Shown here one piece after another: positions 1 to 5,184 of a DNA stretch of 5,184 bases. Under the pieces are notes generated by a model. The model was given only the letters and a program-made list of their open reading frames with translations. It searched no databases and was not told the origin of the DNA. The translations under genes and the position numbers were made by a program. Each line of letters begins with the position of its first letter. Within the stretch, counting starts at the first letter, position 1. The DNA is from Pseudomonadota bacterium (GTDB lineage Bacteria > Pseudomonadota > Gammaproteobacteria > Enterobacterales > Enterobacteriaceae): contig JAEYFY010000369.1 in the NCBI GenBank assembly GCA_023454395.1, positions 1-5,184 of the forward strand. Reading direction: 5' to 3'.

Positions 1-137
1 ATTTTCTAACCTTTTATAGGACAGCTATAGCGAATAGGTAGCAATATATCATGATAAAAACCCCCAATGTAGGTAGATAGTTCTTATCTGCGAAAAATTA
101 CGATAAAATGATGAAATTCTATGATTTTGCGTGTTAA
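1..137. other. Unassigned AT-rich sequence at the left edge
   Basis: All forward frames are interrupted by stops (for example TAG at 78 and TAA at 135 in the frame of the downstream ABC-F remnant). No convincing gene, RNA or promoter is seen. In the frame of the remnant, 81-134 is open, but its residues do not match an ABC-F Walker B region well enough to call. It may be eroded coding sequence from the missing first ATPase domain, or unrelated DNA joined by a deletion. Confidence 0.4.
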
Positions 138-1126
138 AACATCACTATTTTCATTCTGGTTTCACATGATAATACGTTATTAGACAACGTGACGAATTGT
201 ACATGGATTATTCGTGATAAATCGCTATCTATCTTTCGATTACCCTGCTCTCAAGCTCGAGTTGCACAAGAGAAGAGCAAGATATCAGTGCGCAACATCG
301 CTATGATGCACAACAAAAAGAGATAGATAGAATAGCCCAAAGTGCGAAGCAACTCGCAATATGGGGGCACGTTTATGATAACGAGAGTTTATCTCGTAAA
401 GCCAAACAGATGGAAAAACATATTGTTCGTTTAAAAGATGAGCAAACCGATGTGACGTCTGGAAATCAGTGGGTATTACAGTTTTCTGGTACGACATTAC
501 GTGCGGATAGGCTTTGCGAATTAAATCAACTTGCTGTTATTCCTGCTGAAAATACACCCGTTTTATATACTGTTGAAAATCAGCGTATAAAAAGTGGTGA
601 TCGAGTAGCAATAATTGGAGCTAATGGAACAGGTAAATCATCATTATTAAAGATGATTTGGTCACTGAGTTTAGCAAGCTACTCTTTATTGATGTTGGAC
701 GAGCCTACAAATCATATCGATATGGAAGGCAAAAAAGCATTAGCTGAACAAATTAACCAATTTCCCGGTGGTGTTTTATTAGTTAGCCATGATAGAGAAT
801 TAATTGAAAATAGTTGTAATCGTTTTTGGTATATTCATAATGGCATTTTAACGGAACATCATGATATTGAAGTAATTTATCAGCTTATCTCTGAAGAGGA
901 AATGTCAGAAGCTCCACGAGTGGATAAACTCAATAATTTGCAGAATACCTCATCGGCTCCATTAGTTTCACATCACGATGATGATGAAAAACTCTTTAAG
1001 TTAATTGAGTTAGAAGAGAAATTAGAAGCTGATTTAGCACGTAAAACTAATCATCAAAAACCTGCTTTACAAGCGCAATGGAAGTTAGAGATTAACCAGC
1101 TAAAGCAAGCACTTAAATTGATATAA
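138..1126 (+). pseudogene. Decayed ABC-F family ATPase (frameshift plus deletions)
   Basis: ABC-F proteins are soluble twin-ATPase proteins that act on ribosomes; some give antibiotic resistance. What remains here cannot be functional. From 138 the reading frame (positions divisible by 3) gives the end of the first ATPase domain, including the H-loop LVSHDNTLLDNV at about 156-191 and TWIIRDKSL. The match then moves to the next frame around 264-275, where EEQDISAQHRYDAQQKEIDR begins the interdomain linker. That is a net loss of one base or gain of two in an AG-rich run. The second domain has Walker A GANGTGKSS (about 617-643), Walker B LLMLDEPTNHID (686-721), an H-loop LVSHDRE and an intact-looking charged C-terminal tail. 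Only about 15 residues separate Walker A from Walker B, so the Q-loop and the ABC signature are missing. The first domain's Walker A, signature and Walker B are also absent. The longest open piece, ATG 410 to 1126 (238 codons), has no good ribosome binding site. The exact ABC-F subfamily is not recognised. Confidence 0.85.
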
Positions 1127-1150
1127 GATAGATAAGATTTTGTTTAAATT

Positions 1151-1177
1151 AAAAGGATCACAATGTGATCCTTTTTT
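1151..1177. terminator. Bidirectional intrinsic terminator between the ABC-F remnant and yqfB
   Basis: A perfect inverted repeat, AAAAGGATCACA / TGTGATCCTTTT (1151-1162 and 1164-1175), is followed by a T run to 1177. It starts 24 bases after the pseudogene stop and lies 8 bases beyond the yqfB stop, which ends at 1186 on the other strand. The A-rich left arm supplies U residues when read on the minus strand, so it can end transcription of both convergent genes. A few innermost bases must form the loop. Confidence 0.88.
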
Positions 1178-1185
1178 ATTTATTC

Positions 1186-1506
1186 TTATTTTAATAATTG
1201 ATATTCAATAAGATATAAAGATTTCGTTGTCGGATAAATATCGTTGATAAGCGATTTTAACACTGGAAGTGTCATACCTTCCTGTTGTGCGTGATATTCA
1301 TTGATATCATCATAACATAAAGGCGATACCGCGATGATTTTCAATTTTCCATAATGAGTACGATGTTCATTAGCAAATAATTCAACAATGCTTCCCGGTT
1401 TGTAATTACTTTCACTTTCATCTCGGATCGTAATCACTTTTTTTTCTTCAAGAATGGAAGGGATTAAACGCTCAAAAAAAGTAATTTCTGTTGGTATTGC
1501 TGACAT
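1186..1506 (-). CDS. yqfB: N(4)-acetylcytidine amidohydrolase, ASCH domain (YqfB)
   Basis: The 106-residue product matches E. coli YqfB (103 residues) along its whole length, from memory. YqfB is a very small single-domain amidohydrolase that deacetylates N4-acetylcytidine to cytidine and acetate; it probably acts in the cytosol in salvage or clean-up of modified nucleosides. The family signature ITIRDESES is present at residues 25-33 and the second block HAQQEGMTL at 72-80. The proposed catalytic residues of the E. coli enzyme (Lys21, Thr24, Glu74) line up with Lys23, Thr26 and Glu76 here. The ATG at 1504-1506 is chosen because it gives family length; the ribosome binding site is weak, with only a GAG about ten bases upstream. 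It lies 61 bases downstream of the ada-like gene on the same strand, so it may be read through from it or have its own promoter. The bidirectional hairpin at 1151-1177 follows its stop. Confidence 0.93.
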   Translation of the reverse strand: MSAIPTEITFFERLIPSILEEKKVITIRDESESNYKPGSIVELFANEHRTHYGKLKIIAVSPLCYDDINEYHAQQEGMTLPVLKSLINDIYPTTKSLYLIEYQLLK

Positions 1507-1567
1507 AATATTGACTCATAAATTTATTGATAAATTGCTGATTATCTTATCATGCAACAACTACTTT

Positions 1568-2416
1568 TTATTCTTTTTTGCCCACAGCGGTATTATTTAA
1601 AGCTTCTCTCTGAAGCAACTTAGCTTTACGCTCAATCCCCCAACGATAACCGGATAATTCACCATTTTGTCGAATAACTCGATGGCATGGAATGGCAACT
1701 GCTAGCTTATTTGCGGCACAGGCATTTGCAACTGCGCGATATGCCTTAGGCGCTCCAATTTTGTCGGCAATTTCTTGGTAAGTCATCGTGCTACCAAAAG
1801 GAATATCTAATAATGCCTGCCAAACTTTTTGCTGAAACACAGTACCTTGGATATCAAGAGGTAAAGATAAGGGTTGTTTGGGTAATTCAATAAAACCGAT
1901 GACTTGTGCAATGATTTGCTCAAATTCTTCATTGGCACCGATTAATTCGGCCAAAGGGAATTGTTTTTGCAAATCTTCTAATAACAGCTCTGCATCATCT
2001 CCTAACATAATGGCACAAATCCCCTTTTCACTTTGCGCCACAAGGATACTTCCCAAAGAGCACTGAGCGATAGCAAAAAAGATAGCAATATTCTTACCAC
2101 CTGTACGCCAATTTGTTGGCGTCATTCCTAATATAGCCGTTGCATTTTCATAGAAACGGCTATTAGCATTGAAGCCTGATTGATAAATCGCATCTGTAAT
2201 ACTGCCATCTTGAGCTAATGCTTTTTTTATTAATTTTTGACGATAAGCATTGGCATAATCTTTTGGCGTGATCCCCATCGTTGATTTAAAGAGACGATGG
2301 AAATGATATGGGCTTGCCATAACATGCTCTGCAATACAGGCAAGAGACACGTCACCGTTATTTTTTTCAATAAAACGACAGGCTCGCTCAATAAGTTGAT
2401 TATGTTTATTTTCCAT
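1568..2416 (-). CDS. ada: Ada-like AraC/O6-alkylguanine-DNA methyltransferase lacking the N-terminal sensor domain
   Basis: The 282-residue protein matches E. coli Ada (354 residues) from its AraC domain to the C terminus. It transfers alkyl groups from O6-alkylguanine (and O4-alkylthymine) in DNA to its own cysteine, a one-shot suicide repair. Residues 22-59 and 71-100 are the two AraC-type helix-turn-helix motifs (SPYHFHRLFKSTMGITP; QSGFNANSRFY). The methyltransferase part follows: QGTVFQQKVWQALLDIPFG at about 190-208, the helix with the arginine finger candidate R227, N236, then the active site PCHRV with Cys244, and LSGYRWG at 254-260. The roughly 70 N-terminal residues of Ada, with the four zinc-binding cysteines that sense methylphosphotriesters, are absent. 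The 77 bases upstream do not encode them. The ATG is well supported by AAAGGA (2425-2430) about nine bases upstream. How such a protein would be switched on as an activator is unclear. It lies 77 bases downstream of the AlkA-like gene. Confidence 0.93.
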   Translation of the reverse strand: MENKHNQLIERACRFIEKNNGDVSLACIAEHVMASPYHFHRLFKSTMGITPKDYANAYRQKLIKKALAQDGSITDAIYQSGFNANSRFYENATAILGMTPTNWRTGGKNIAIFFAIAQCSLGSILVAQSEKGICAIMLGDDAELLLEDLQKQFPLAELIGANEEFEQIIAQVIGFIELPKQPLSLPLDIQGTVFQQKVWQALLDIPFGSTMTYQEIADKIGAPKAYRAVANACAANKLAVAIPCHRVIRQNGELSGYRWGIERKAKLLQREALNNTAVGKKE

Positions 2417-2424
2417 TATGGTAG

Positions 2425-2430
2425 TCCTTT
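2425..2430 (-). promoter_or_regulatory. Ribosome binding site of the ada-like gene
   Basis: On the minus strand AAAGGA precedes the ATG (2414-2416) with about eight bases between. It supports the short form of the protein starting at 2416, and therefore the absence of the usual Ada N-terminal domain, rather than an annotation error. Confidence 0.7.
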
Positions 2431-2433
2431 AAA

Positions 2434-2463
2434 TACGGGATTATGGCTATTATTGACAAACAT
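2434..2463 (-). promoter_or_regulatory. Possible internal promoter ahead of the ada-like gene
   Basis: Read on the minus strand, TTGTCA (one mismatch to the -35 consensus) is followed after 18 bases by TATTTA, a poor -10. It sits in the 77-base gap between the AlkA-like and Ada-like genes. The gap holds no GC-rich hairpin, so read-through from the AlkA-like gene is also possible. This is a weak consensus match only. Confidence 0.25.
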
Positions 2464-2493
2464 AATAAATAAAGAACTCCGTTTATTGCTCAA

Positions 2494-3102
2494 TCACTCT
2501 GGTTCTTTAGATAATGCCCATAGATACAGCGATGCCGTGGAACCATAGGGTGAGTAACGTTTTCGGTAACGTTCGAAGCGTGCTTTATCTAGCGTTTTAT
2601 GGCGATAAAGACGCATAATTCCGCGTTGAATAGCTAAGTCTCCCCAACTTAAAATATCTGGCCGATTAAGCGAAGAAATTAATAGCATTTCTGCAGTCCA
2701 AACCCCGATACCTTTTAGTTGAATTAACGTATCGATAACCTCTTTATCTGTCATCTCAGGAATTTTATTTAGATCTAATCTTTCTGAAATAACGGCGTCA
2801 GCAATACCGATAATATAACTAGCTTTGCGCATAGTCATTCCACACTGTTGTATCTCTTGTTCTGATAATTTGGCGATATGTTCTGGTGTGTAAATACCGT
2901 CACATAAATTGAGTAATCGCTGGTTAACGGTTATGGCAGCAGAAACCGAAATTTGTTGTTCAATAATGTTTTTAACTAATGCTGTAAATAGATCAGGTGT
3001 TAATGGACGCTTAATTTCCCCTATTCTTTCAATAAGTTCTGATAAGCGCTTATCGCGTTTTTTTAATGTATTTATCTCTGTTTCGCCATACTTAAAGTGC
3101 AT
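2494..3102 (-). CDS. DNA-3-methyladenine glycosylase II family protein (AlkA-like, HhH-GPD)
   Basis: The 202-residue product is a base-excision repair glycosylase of the HhH-GPD superfamily. It would cut the N-glycosidic bond of alkylated bases such as 3-methyladenine, leaving an abasic site. Residues 40-62 (ALVKNIIEQQISVSAA) are the helical segment usually seen before the base-binding pocket. The helix-hairpin-helix is LKGIGVWTAEMLL at 129-141, with the tryptophan (W135) typical of AlkA. The catalytic aspartate is D155 in LSWGDLAIQRG. It lacks the N-terminal TBP-like domain of E. coli AlkA (282 residues), so it resembles the compact glycosylases of many bacteria and yeast MAG1 more than E. 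coli AlkA. The ATG at 3100-3102 has only a weak upstream TAAG as ribosome binding site. It is the first gene of the minus-strand repair block, 77 bases ahead of the ada-like gene, which fits a shared role in alkylation repair. Confidence 0.9.
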   Translation of the reverse strand: MHFKYGETEINTLKKRDKRLSELIERIGEIKRPLTPDLFTALVKNIIEQQISVSAAITVNQRLLNLCDGIYTPEHIAKLSEQEIQQCGMTMRKASYIIGIADAVISERLDLNKIPEMTDKEVIDTLIQLKGIGVWTAEMLLISSLNRPDILSWGDLAIQRGIMRLYRHKTLDKARFERYRKRYSPYGSTASLYLWALSKEPE

Positions 3103-3135
3103 AAGTTAACTTAATTTAAATAGAATATTTGTGTC

Positions 3136-3141
3136 AGTATA
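3136..3141 (-). promoter_or_regulatory. Possible -10 element for the AlkA-like gene
   Basis: The minus strand reads TATACT, a good -10 match, about 34 bases before the ATG. The bases at the expected -35 distance (GCGTAG) match poorly, so if real the promoter may need an activator. Weak evidence. Confidence 0.3.
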
Positions 3142-3315
3142 ACGTGAAAATAAGTGTACTACGCACTCCATTTCTTGCTTTTCCTCTATGTGGTTCTAAT
3201 AAAAGAGTAACAATTACCTAGCGTAAACATTACTGATACATCAATATTAAATAAAATAATAATTTAATATCTTTTTTATATTATTATATTAACAGAAAGA
3301 AGCTGTTTAATAATA

Positions 3316-3340
3316 TGATAATATAATATAAATATTATCA
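3316..3340. promoter_or_regulatory. 9-bp inverted repeat, candidate operator upstream of the O-methyltransferase
   Basis: TGATAATAT (3316-3324) and ATATTATCA (3332-3340) are perfect reverse complements separated by seven bases, a layout common for dimeric regulators. It lies about 120 bases before the O-methyltransferase start. All arms are AT-rich in an AT-rich region, so chance is a real possibility and no regulator gene is next to it. Confidence 0.3.
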
Positions 3341-3393
3341 CAATTAACAACCATTAAATTTAAATAAAAATAATAAAAAACAAATTATTCACC

Positions 3394-3399
3394 TATAAT
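3394..3399 (+). promoter_or_regulatory. Possible -10 element for the O-methyltransferase
   Basis: A perfect TATAAT lies 62 bases before the ATG. The hexamer 17 bases upstream (TAATAA) is a poor -35. In DNA this rich in A and T perfect TATAAT strings occur by chance, so confidence is low. Confidence 0.35.
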
Positions 3400-3451
3400 T
3401 TATTTGTTTTAATAATTTAATATTAATCAATTCCTAACTGTATTTAATTAT

Positions 3452-3455
3452 AAGG
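3452..3455 (+). promoter_or_regulatory. Ribosome binding site of the O-methyltransferase
   Basis: AAGG with six bases before the ATG at 3462 fixes the start codon chosen for the O-methyltransferase. Confidence 0.65.
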
Positions 3456-3461
3456 TTTAAT

Positions 3462-4484
3462 ATGAAAAATAACACTTTGAATTTAAAAAATAAATCAGCA
3501 GCTTTAGATTTAATGAAAAAATCGATGAGTTTTACAGTACCTGCAGCGCTAAGAGTTGCTGCTAAATTAAAAATTGCTGATTTATTAAAAGACGGCACTA
3601 AAAATATTAATGAGATTGCAGAAGAAACAAACTCCATCCCTTCAGTTTTAAATAGAATATTAAGAATGTTAGCTTCAGAAAATATACTTTATGAATCAGA
3701 AAACCTTAATTACTCTCTCGCTCCTGCAGGGCAATTTTTATTAAGTGATCACGAATATAGCTTACGTGATGCCGTATTAATGTTAACAAATGAAACATTA
3801 TGGAGACCAGTCGGCGATATAATTGAATCAGTACAAGATAATCCAGCATTTGAAAACTTATATGGAATGTCCTTTTATCAATATTGGCAAGATAATACTC
3901 GAGAAGATCACGATTTTCAGGCTGGCATGAGTTCACTTTCAAAAATAGAAAATTATTTTATTATTAAATATTATGAATTTCCTGAAAATAAGATTGTAAC
4001 TGATATTGCTGGAGGTTTAGGCGGATTATTATTAGAAGTATTAAGAAAGAATCCGACTTTAAAAGGTCAATTATTTGATCGCCAGCATGTATTAGAACGA
4101 ACTAAATTAGTAGAGTTAGGTGATGATAGTCGCTGGAAATTAATTCCTGGAGATTTATTTGGTAAATACCCTGAATCAGATATTTATTTAATTAAATATA
4201 TTATTCATGATTGGGATGATGAAAGTGTCATTAAAATATTTAAAAACTTCCGTGAGGTAATGAAAGAAGATTCAAAAGTGCTTATTATTGAGCCTATTGT
4301 TTTTAAGAAAAATATTCCCGACGTTGCAAAATATATGGATCTTCTTTGTGTGAGTGCGTTTCCTGAATCAGGAGAGCGTACTGAAGAAGAATTTATTGAA
4401 CTATTAGATAAAGCAGATTTAAAAATCAATAAATTTATTAAAACAGAGACATATAATTCAATATTAGAAGTAGTTATTAAATAA
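3462..4484 (+). CDS. SAM-dependent O-methyltransferase (class I, plant OMT / antibiotic-biosynthesis type)
   Basis: The 340-residue protein has the two-part build of small-molecule O-methyltransferases related to caffeate and acetylserotonin methyltransferases and to bacterial enzymes of antibiotic and carotenoid pathways. Residues 20-100 form the helical winged dimerisation domain (VPAALRVAAKLKIADLL; LNRILRMLASENIL; YSLAPAGQFLL). The Rossmann-like domain has the SAM glycine motif DIAGGLGG at 181-188, an acidic FDR at 205-207, GDLF at 230-233 and IKYIIHDWDDE at 244-254. His249 is the expected catalytic base. KVLIIEP (272-278) and ERTEEEFIELLDKADL (305-320) are typical C-terminal elements. Its length is normal and nothing is broken. 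The substrate cannot be told from sequence. It stands alone, without biosynthetic genes in the window, and its codons are visibly more AT-rich than the repair genes to its left, which suggests acquisition by transfer (inference). The hairpin at 4518-4545 follows. Confidence 0.87.
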   Translation: MKNNTLNLKNKSAALDLMKKSMSFTVPAALRVAAKLKIADLLKDGTKNINEIAEETNSIPSVLNRILRMLASENILYESENLNYSLAPAGQFLLSDHEYSLRDAVLMLTNETLWRPVGDIIESVQDNPAFENLYGMSFYQYWQDNTREDHDFQAGMSSLSKIENYFIIKYYEFPENKIVTDIAGGLGGLLLEVLRKNPTLKGQLFDRQHVLERTKLVELGDDSRWKLIPGDLFGKYPESDIYLIKYIIHDWDDESVIKIFKNFREVMKEDSKVLIIEPIVFKKNIPDVAKYMDLLCVSAFPESGERTEEEFIELLDKADLKINKFIKTETYNSILEVVIK

Positions 4485-4517
4485 TAAAATTTTTCTCTAA
4501 TAAATTATTGAGATCAA

Positions 4518-4545
4518 AAAAAGGTCACTTTACAGTGACCTTTTT
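4518..4545. terminator. Bidirectional intrinsic terminator between the O-methyltransferase and leuE
   Basis: AAAAAGGTCACT (4518-4529) and AGTGACCTTTTT (4534-4545) form a perfect 12-bp stem with a TTAC loop. It lies 33 bases after the O-methyltransferase stop and 16 bases past the leuE stop on the other strand. The A and T runs at the two ends let it serve both convergent genes. Confidence 0.92.
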
Positions 4546-4561
4546 AACTAAAAGTATATTT

Positions 4562-5184
4562 TTATGCGGTTAACGCTAGTTTGGCACCAAAAAGTAAGAA
4601 CACTGCACCAATACAACTATTTGATAATGAAGCTAACCGTTTGTTATGTTTTACTTTATTAGTAATAGCAACACCGCCAAATATAAGAACTGATAAATAA
4701 AGCATACTGCATGTTTCTAAAATCGCACCTAATACAAAGAATGGAACACCTGCACTTTCATACTTAGGATCGATAAACTGAATAAAGAAAGAAACATAGA
4801 AAATGATCATTTTAGGGTTAAGCATACTTAAAAATAACGCCTTAACATAAAGACCATCTTTTGCTTTTACTACGACTTCAGACACTTGTTCTGGCGTCTC
4901 TTTTTTCTTTTGGAACGTTGCATATAACGTTTTTAACCCTAAATAGGTTAAGTAAAGCGCACCCGCGTATTTAATGACAATAAAGAAGACGGGTGAAGTC
5001 TTGACTAATGAAGCAACCCCCAAAAATGCCAAAAAGATTAATAATGCATCACCCGTGAAAACACCAAGAGCGGCTTTATACCCCCCTTTTACGCCATGCT
5101 TCGCACTGGAAGTAAGGACGAAAATCGAGTTTGGACCTGGTACTAAAGTAATAAAAATAACGCCTAAAAGGTATGTCCAAATAT
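4562..5184 (-). CDS. leuE: Leucine/amino-acid exporter LeuE, LysE/RhtB family (5' end beyond the window)
   Basis: LysE/RhtB proteins are inner-membrane exporters with about six transmembrane helices. LeuE of E. coli exports leucine and some other amino acids, driven by the proton gradient. The frame runs open to the right edge and gives 206 codons against 212 residues in E. coli, so only about nine N-terminal residues are missing. Near the edge it reads IWTYLLGVIFITLVPGPN, with the family's PGPN motif, then GGYKAALGVFTGDALL, matching E. coli LeuE closely. Later blocks SLVKTSP, YLTYLGLKTLYAT, NPKMIIFYVSFFIQFIDP and the C-terminal LLFGAKLAL also match, as recalled. An apparent start at 5030-5032 is a TTG inside the gene, not the real start. 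The hydrophobic segments sit where the family has its helices. The promoter lies outside the window. Confidence 0.92.
   Translation of the reverse strand, partial: IWTYLLGVIFITLVPGPNSIFVLTSSAKHGVKGGYKAALGVFTGDALLIFLAFLGVASLVKTSPVFFIVIKYAGALYLTYLGLKTLYATFQKKKETPEQVSEVVVKAKDGLYVKALFLSMLNPKMIIFYVSFFIQFIDPKYESAGVPFFVLGAILETCSMLYLSVLIFGGVAITNKVKHNKRLASLSNSCIGAVFLLFGAKLALTA

Larger units (their letters stand above)
3103..3461. other. 359-base AT-rich divergent intergenic region
   Basis: This gap separates the start codons of the AlkA-like gene (minus) and the O-methyltransferase (plus), so it must carry promoters for both. Positions 3230-3450 are almost entirely A and T, with long A and T runs, the kind of DNA that H-NS binds in enterobacteria (inference). 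It holds a 9-bp inverted repeat at 3316-3340, a TATAAT at 3394-3399 and an AGTATA (TATACT on the minus strand) at 3136-3141. No small gene with a credible ribosome binding site is seen. Confidence 0.6.

Noticed and set aside
75..89. Short inverted repeat AGATA-N5-TATCT near the left edge
   Set aside because: Five AT-rich base pairs, expected by chance; no T run or neighbouring gene gives it a role.
285..497. Minus-strand open frame of 70 codons
   Set aside because: It lies antisense to the ABC-F remnant, has no recognisable motif and no ribosome binding site of note; the plus strand explains the sequence.
2462..2489. AATAAA/TTTATT hairpin between the AlkA-like and Ada-like genes as a terminator
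   Set aside because: The stem is six A-T pairs without G or C, too weak for an intrinsic terminator.
1878..2548. Two plus-strand open frames (1878-2066 and 2297-2548)
   Set aside because: Both are mostly antisense to the well-supported ada-like gene and have no family resemblance.
2909..3109. Plus-strand open frame of 66 codons
   Set aside because: Antisense to the N-terminal half of the AlkA-like glycosylase, which is well supported by its helix-hairpin-helix and catalytic aspartate.
3174..3181. AAAGCAAG on the minus strand upstream of the AlkA-like gene as a possible Ada box
   Set aside because: Only the first five bases match the E. coli Ada recognition sequence AAAGCGCA, and the rest does not, so it is not supported.
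3434..4429. Minus-strand open frames at 3434-3637, 3706-3942 and 4205-4429
   Set aside because: All are antisense to the intact O-methyltransferase; low-complexity AT-rich shadows.
1..5184. Search for a CRISPR array, insertion sequence ends, tRNA, toxin-antitoxin pair or defence system
   Set aside because: No regularly spaced repeats, transposase, tRNA cloverleaf or recognisable defence gene was seen on either strand.

Overview
The window looks like chromosomal DNA from a low-GC member of the Enterobacterales, most likely a Proteus- or Providencia-like bacterium (Morganellaceae). This is an inference from close protein similarity, by memory, to Escherichia coli YqfB, Ada and LeuE, combined with AT-rich codon use. 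No part of the window looks like a phage, an insertion sequence, a CRISPR array or an RNA gene.

Layout. (1) Positions 1-137 hold nothing I can assign. (2) Positions 138-1126 (+) are the decayed remains of an ABC-F family ATPase. Most of the first ATPase domain is gone, there is a frameshift near 264-275, and the second domain has lost the stretch between Walker A and Walker B. (3) A strong bidirectional hairpin (1151-1177) separates this from a three-gene minus-strand block, read from 3102 down to 1186: an AlkA-like DNA-3-methyladenine glycosylase, a short Ada protein (AraC-type DNA-binding region plus methyltransferase domain, without the N-terminal phosphotriester sensor), and YqfB, an N4-acetylcytidine amidohydrolase. 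(4) A very AT-rich 359-base gap (3103-3461) lies between divergent genes. (5) A lone SAM-dependent O-methyltransferase of the plant-like/antibiotic-biosynthesis type (3462-4484, +) follows; its base composition is more AT-rich than the repair genes. (6) A second bidirectional hairpin (4518-4545) separates it from leuE (minus strand), an amino-acid exporter whose first few codons lie beyond the right edge.

How the genes work together. The AlkA-like and Ada-like proteins form a coherent alkylation-repair pair: the glycosylase removes N-alkylated purines, and the Ada-type protein directly reverses O6-alkylguanine. YqfB acts on a modified cytidine; whether it belongs functionally to the pair or merely sits downstream cannot be told from sequence. 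The O-methyltransferase has no biosynthetic neighbours here and leuE is an ordinary exporter. I see no clear new multi-gene system. The points most worth a second look are the sensor-less Ada paired with a glycosylase, the lone AT-rich O-methyltransferase with a 9-bp inverted repeat upstream, and the broken ABC-F gene.
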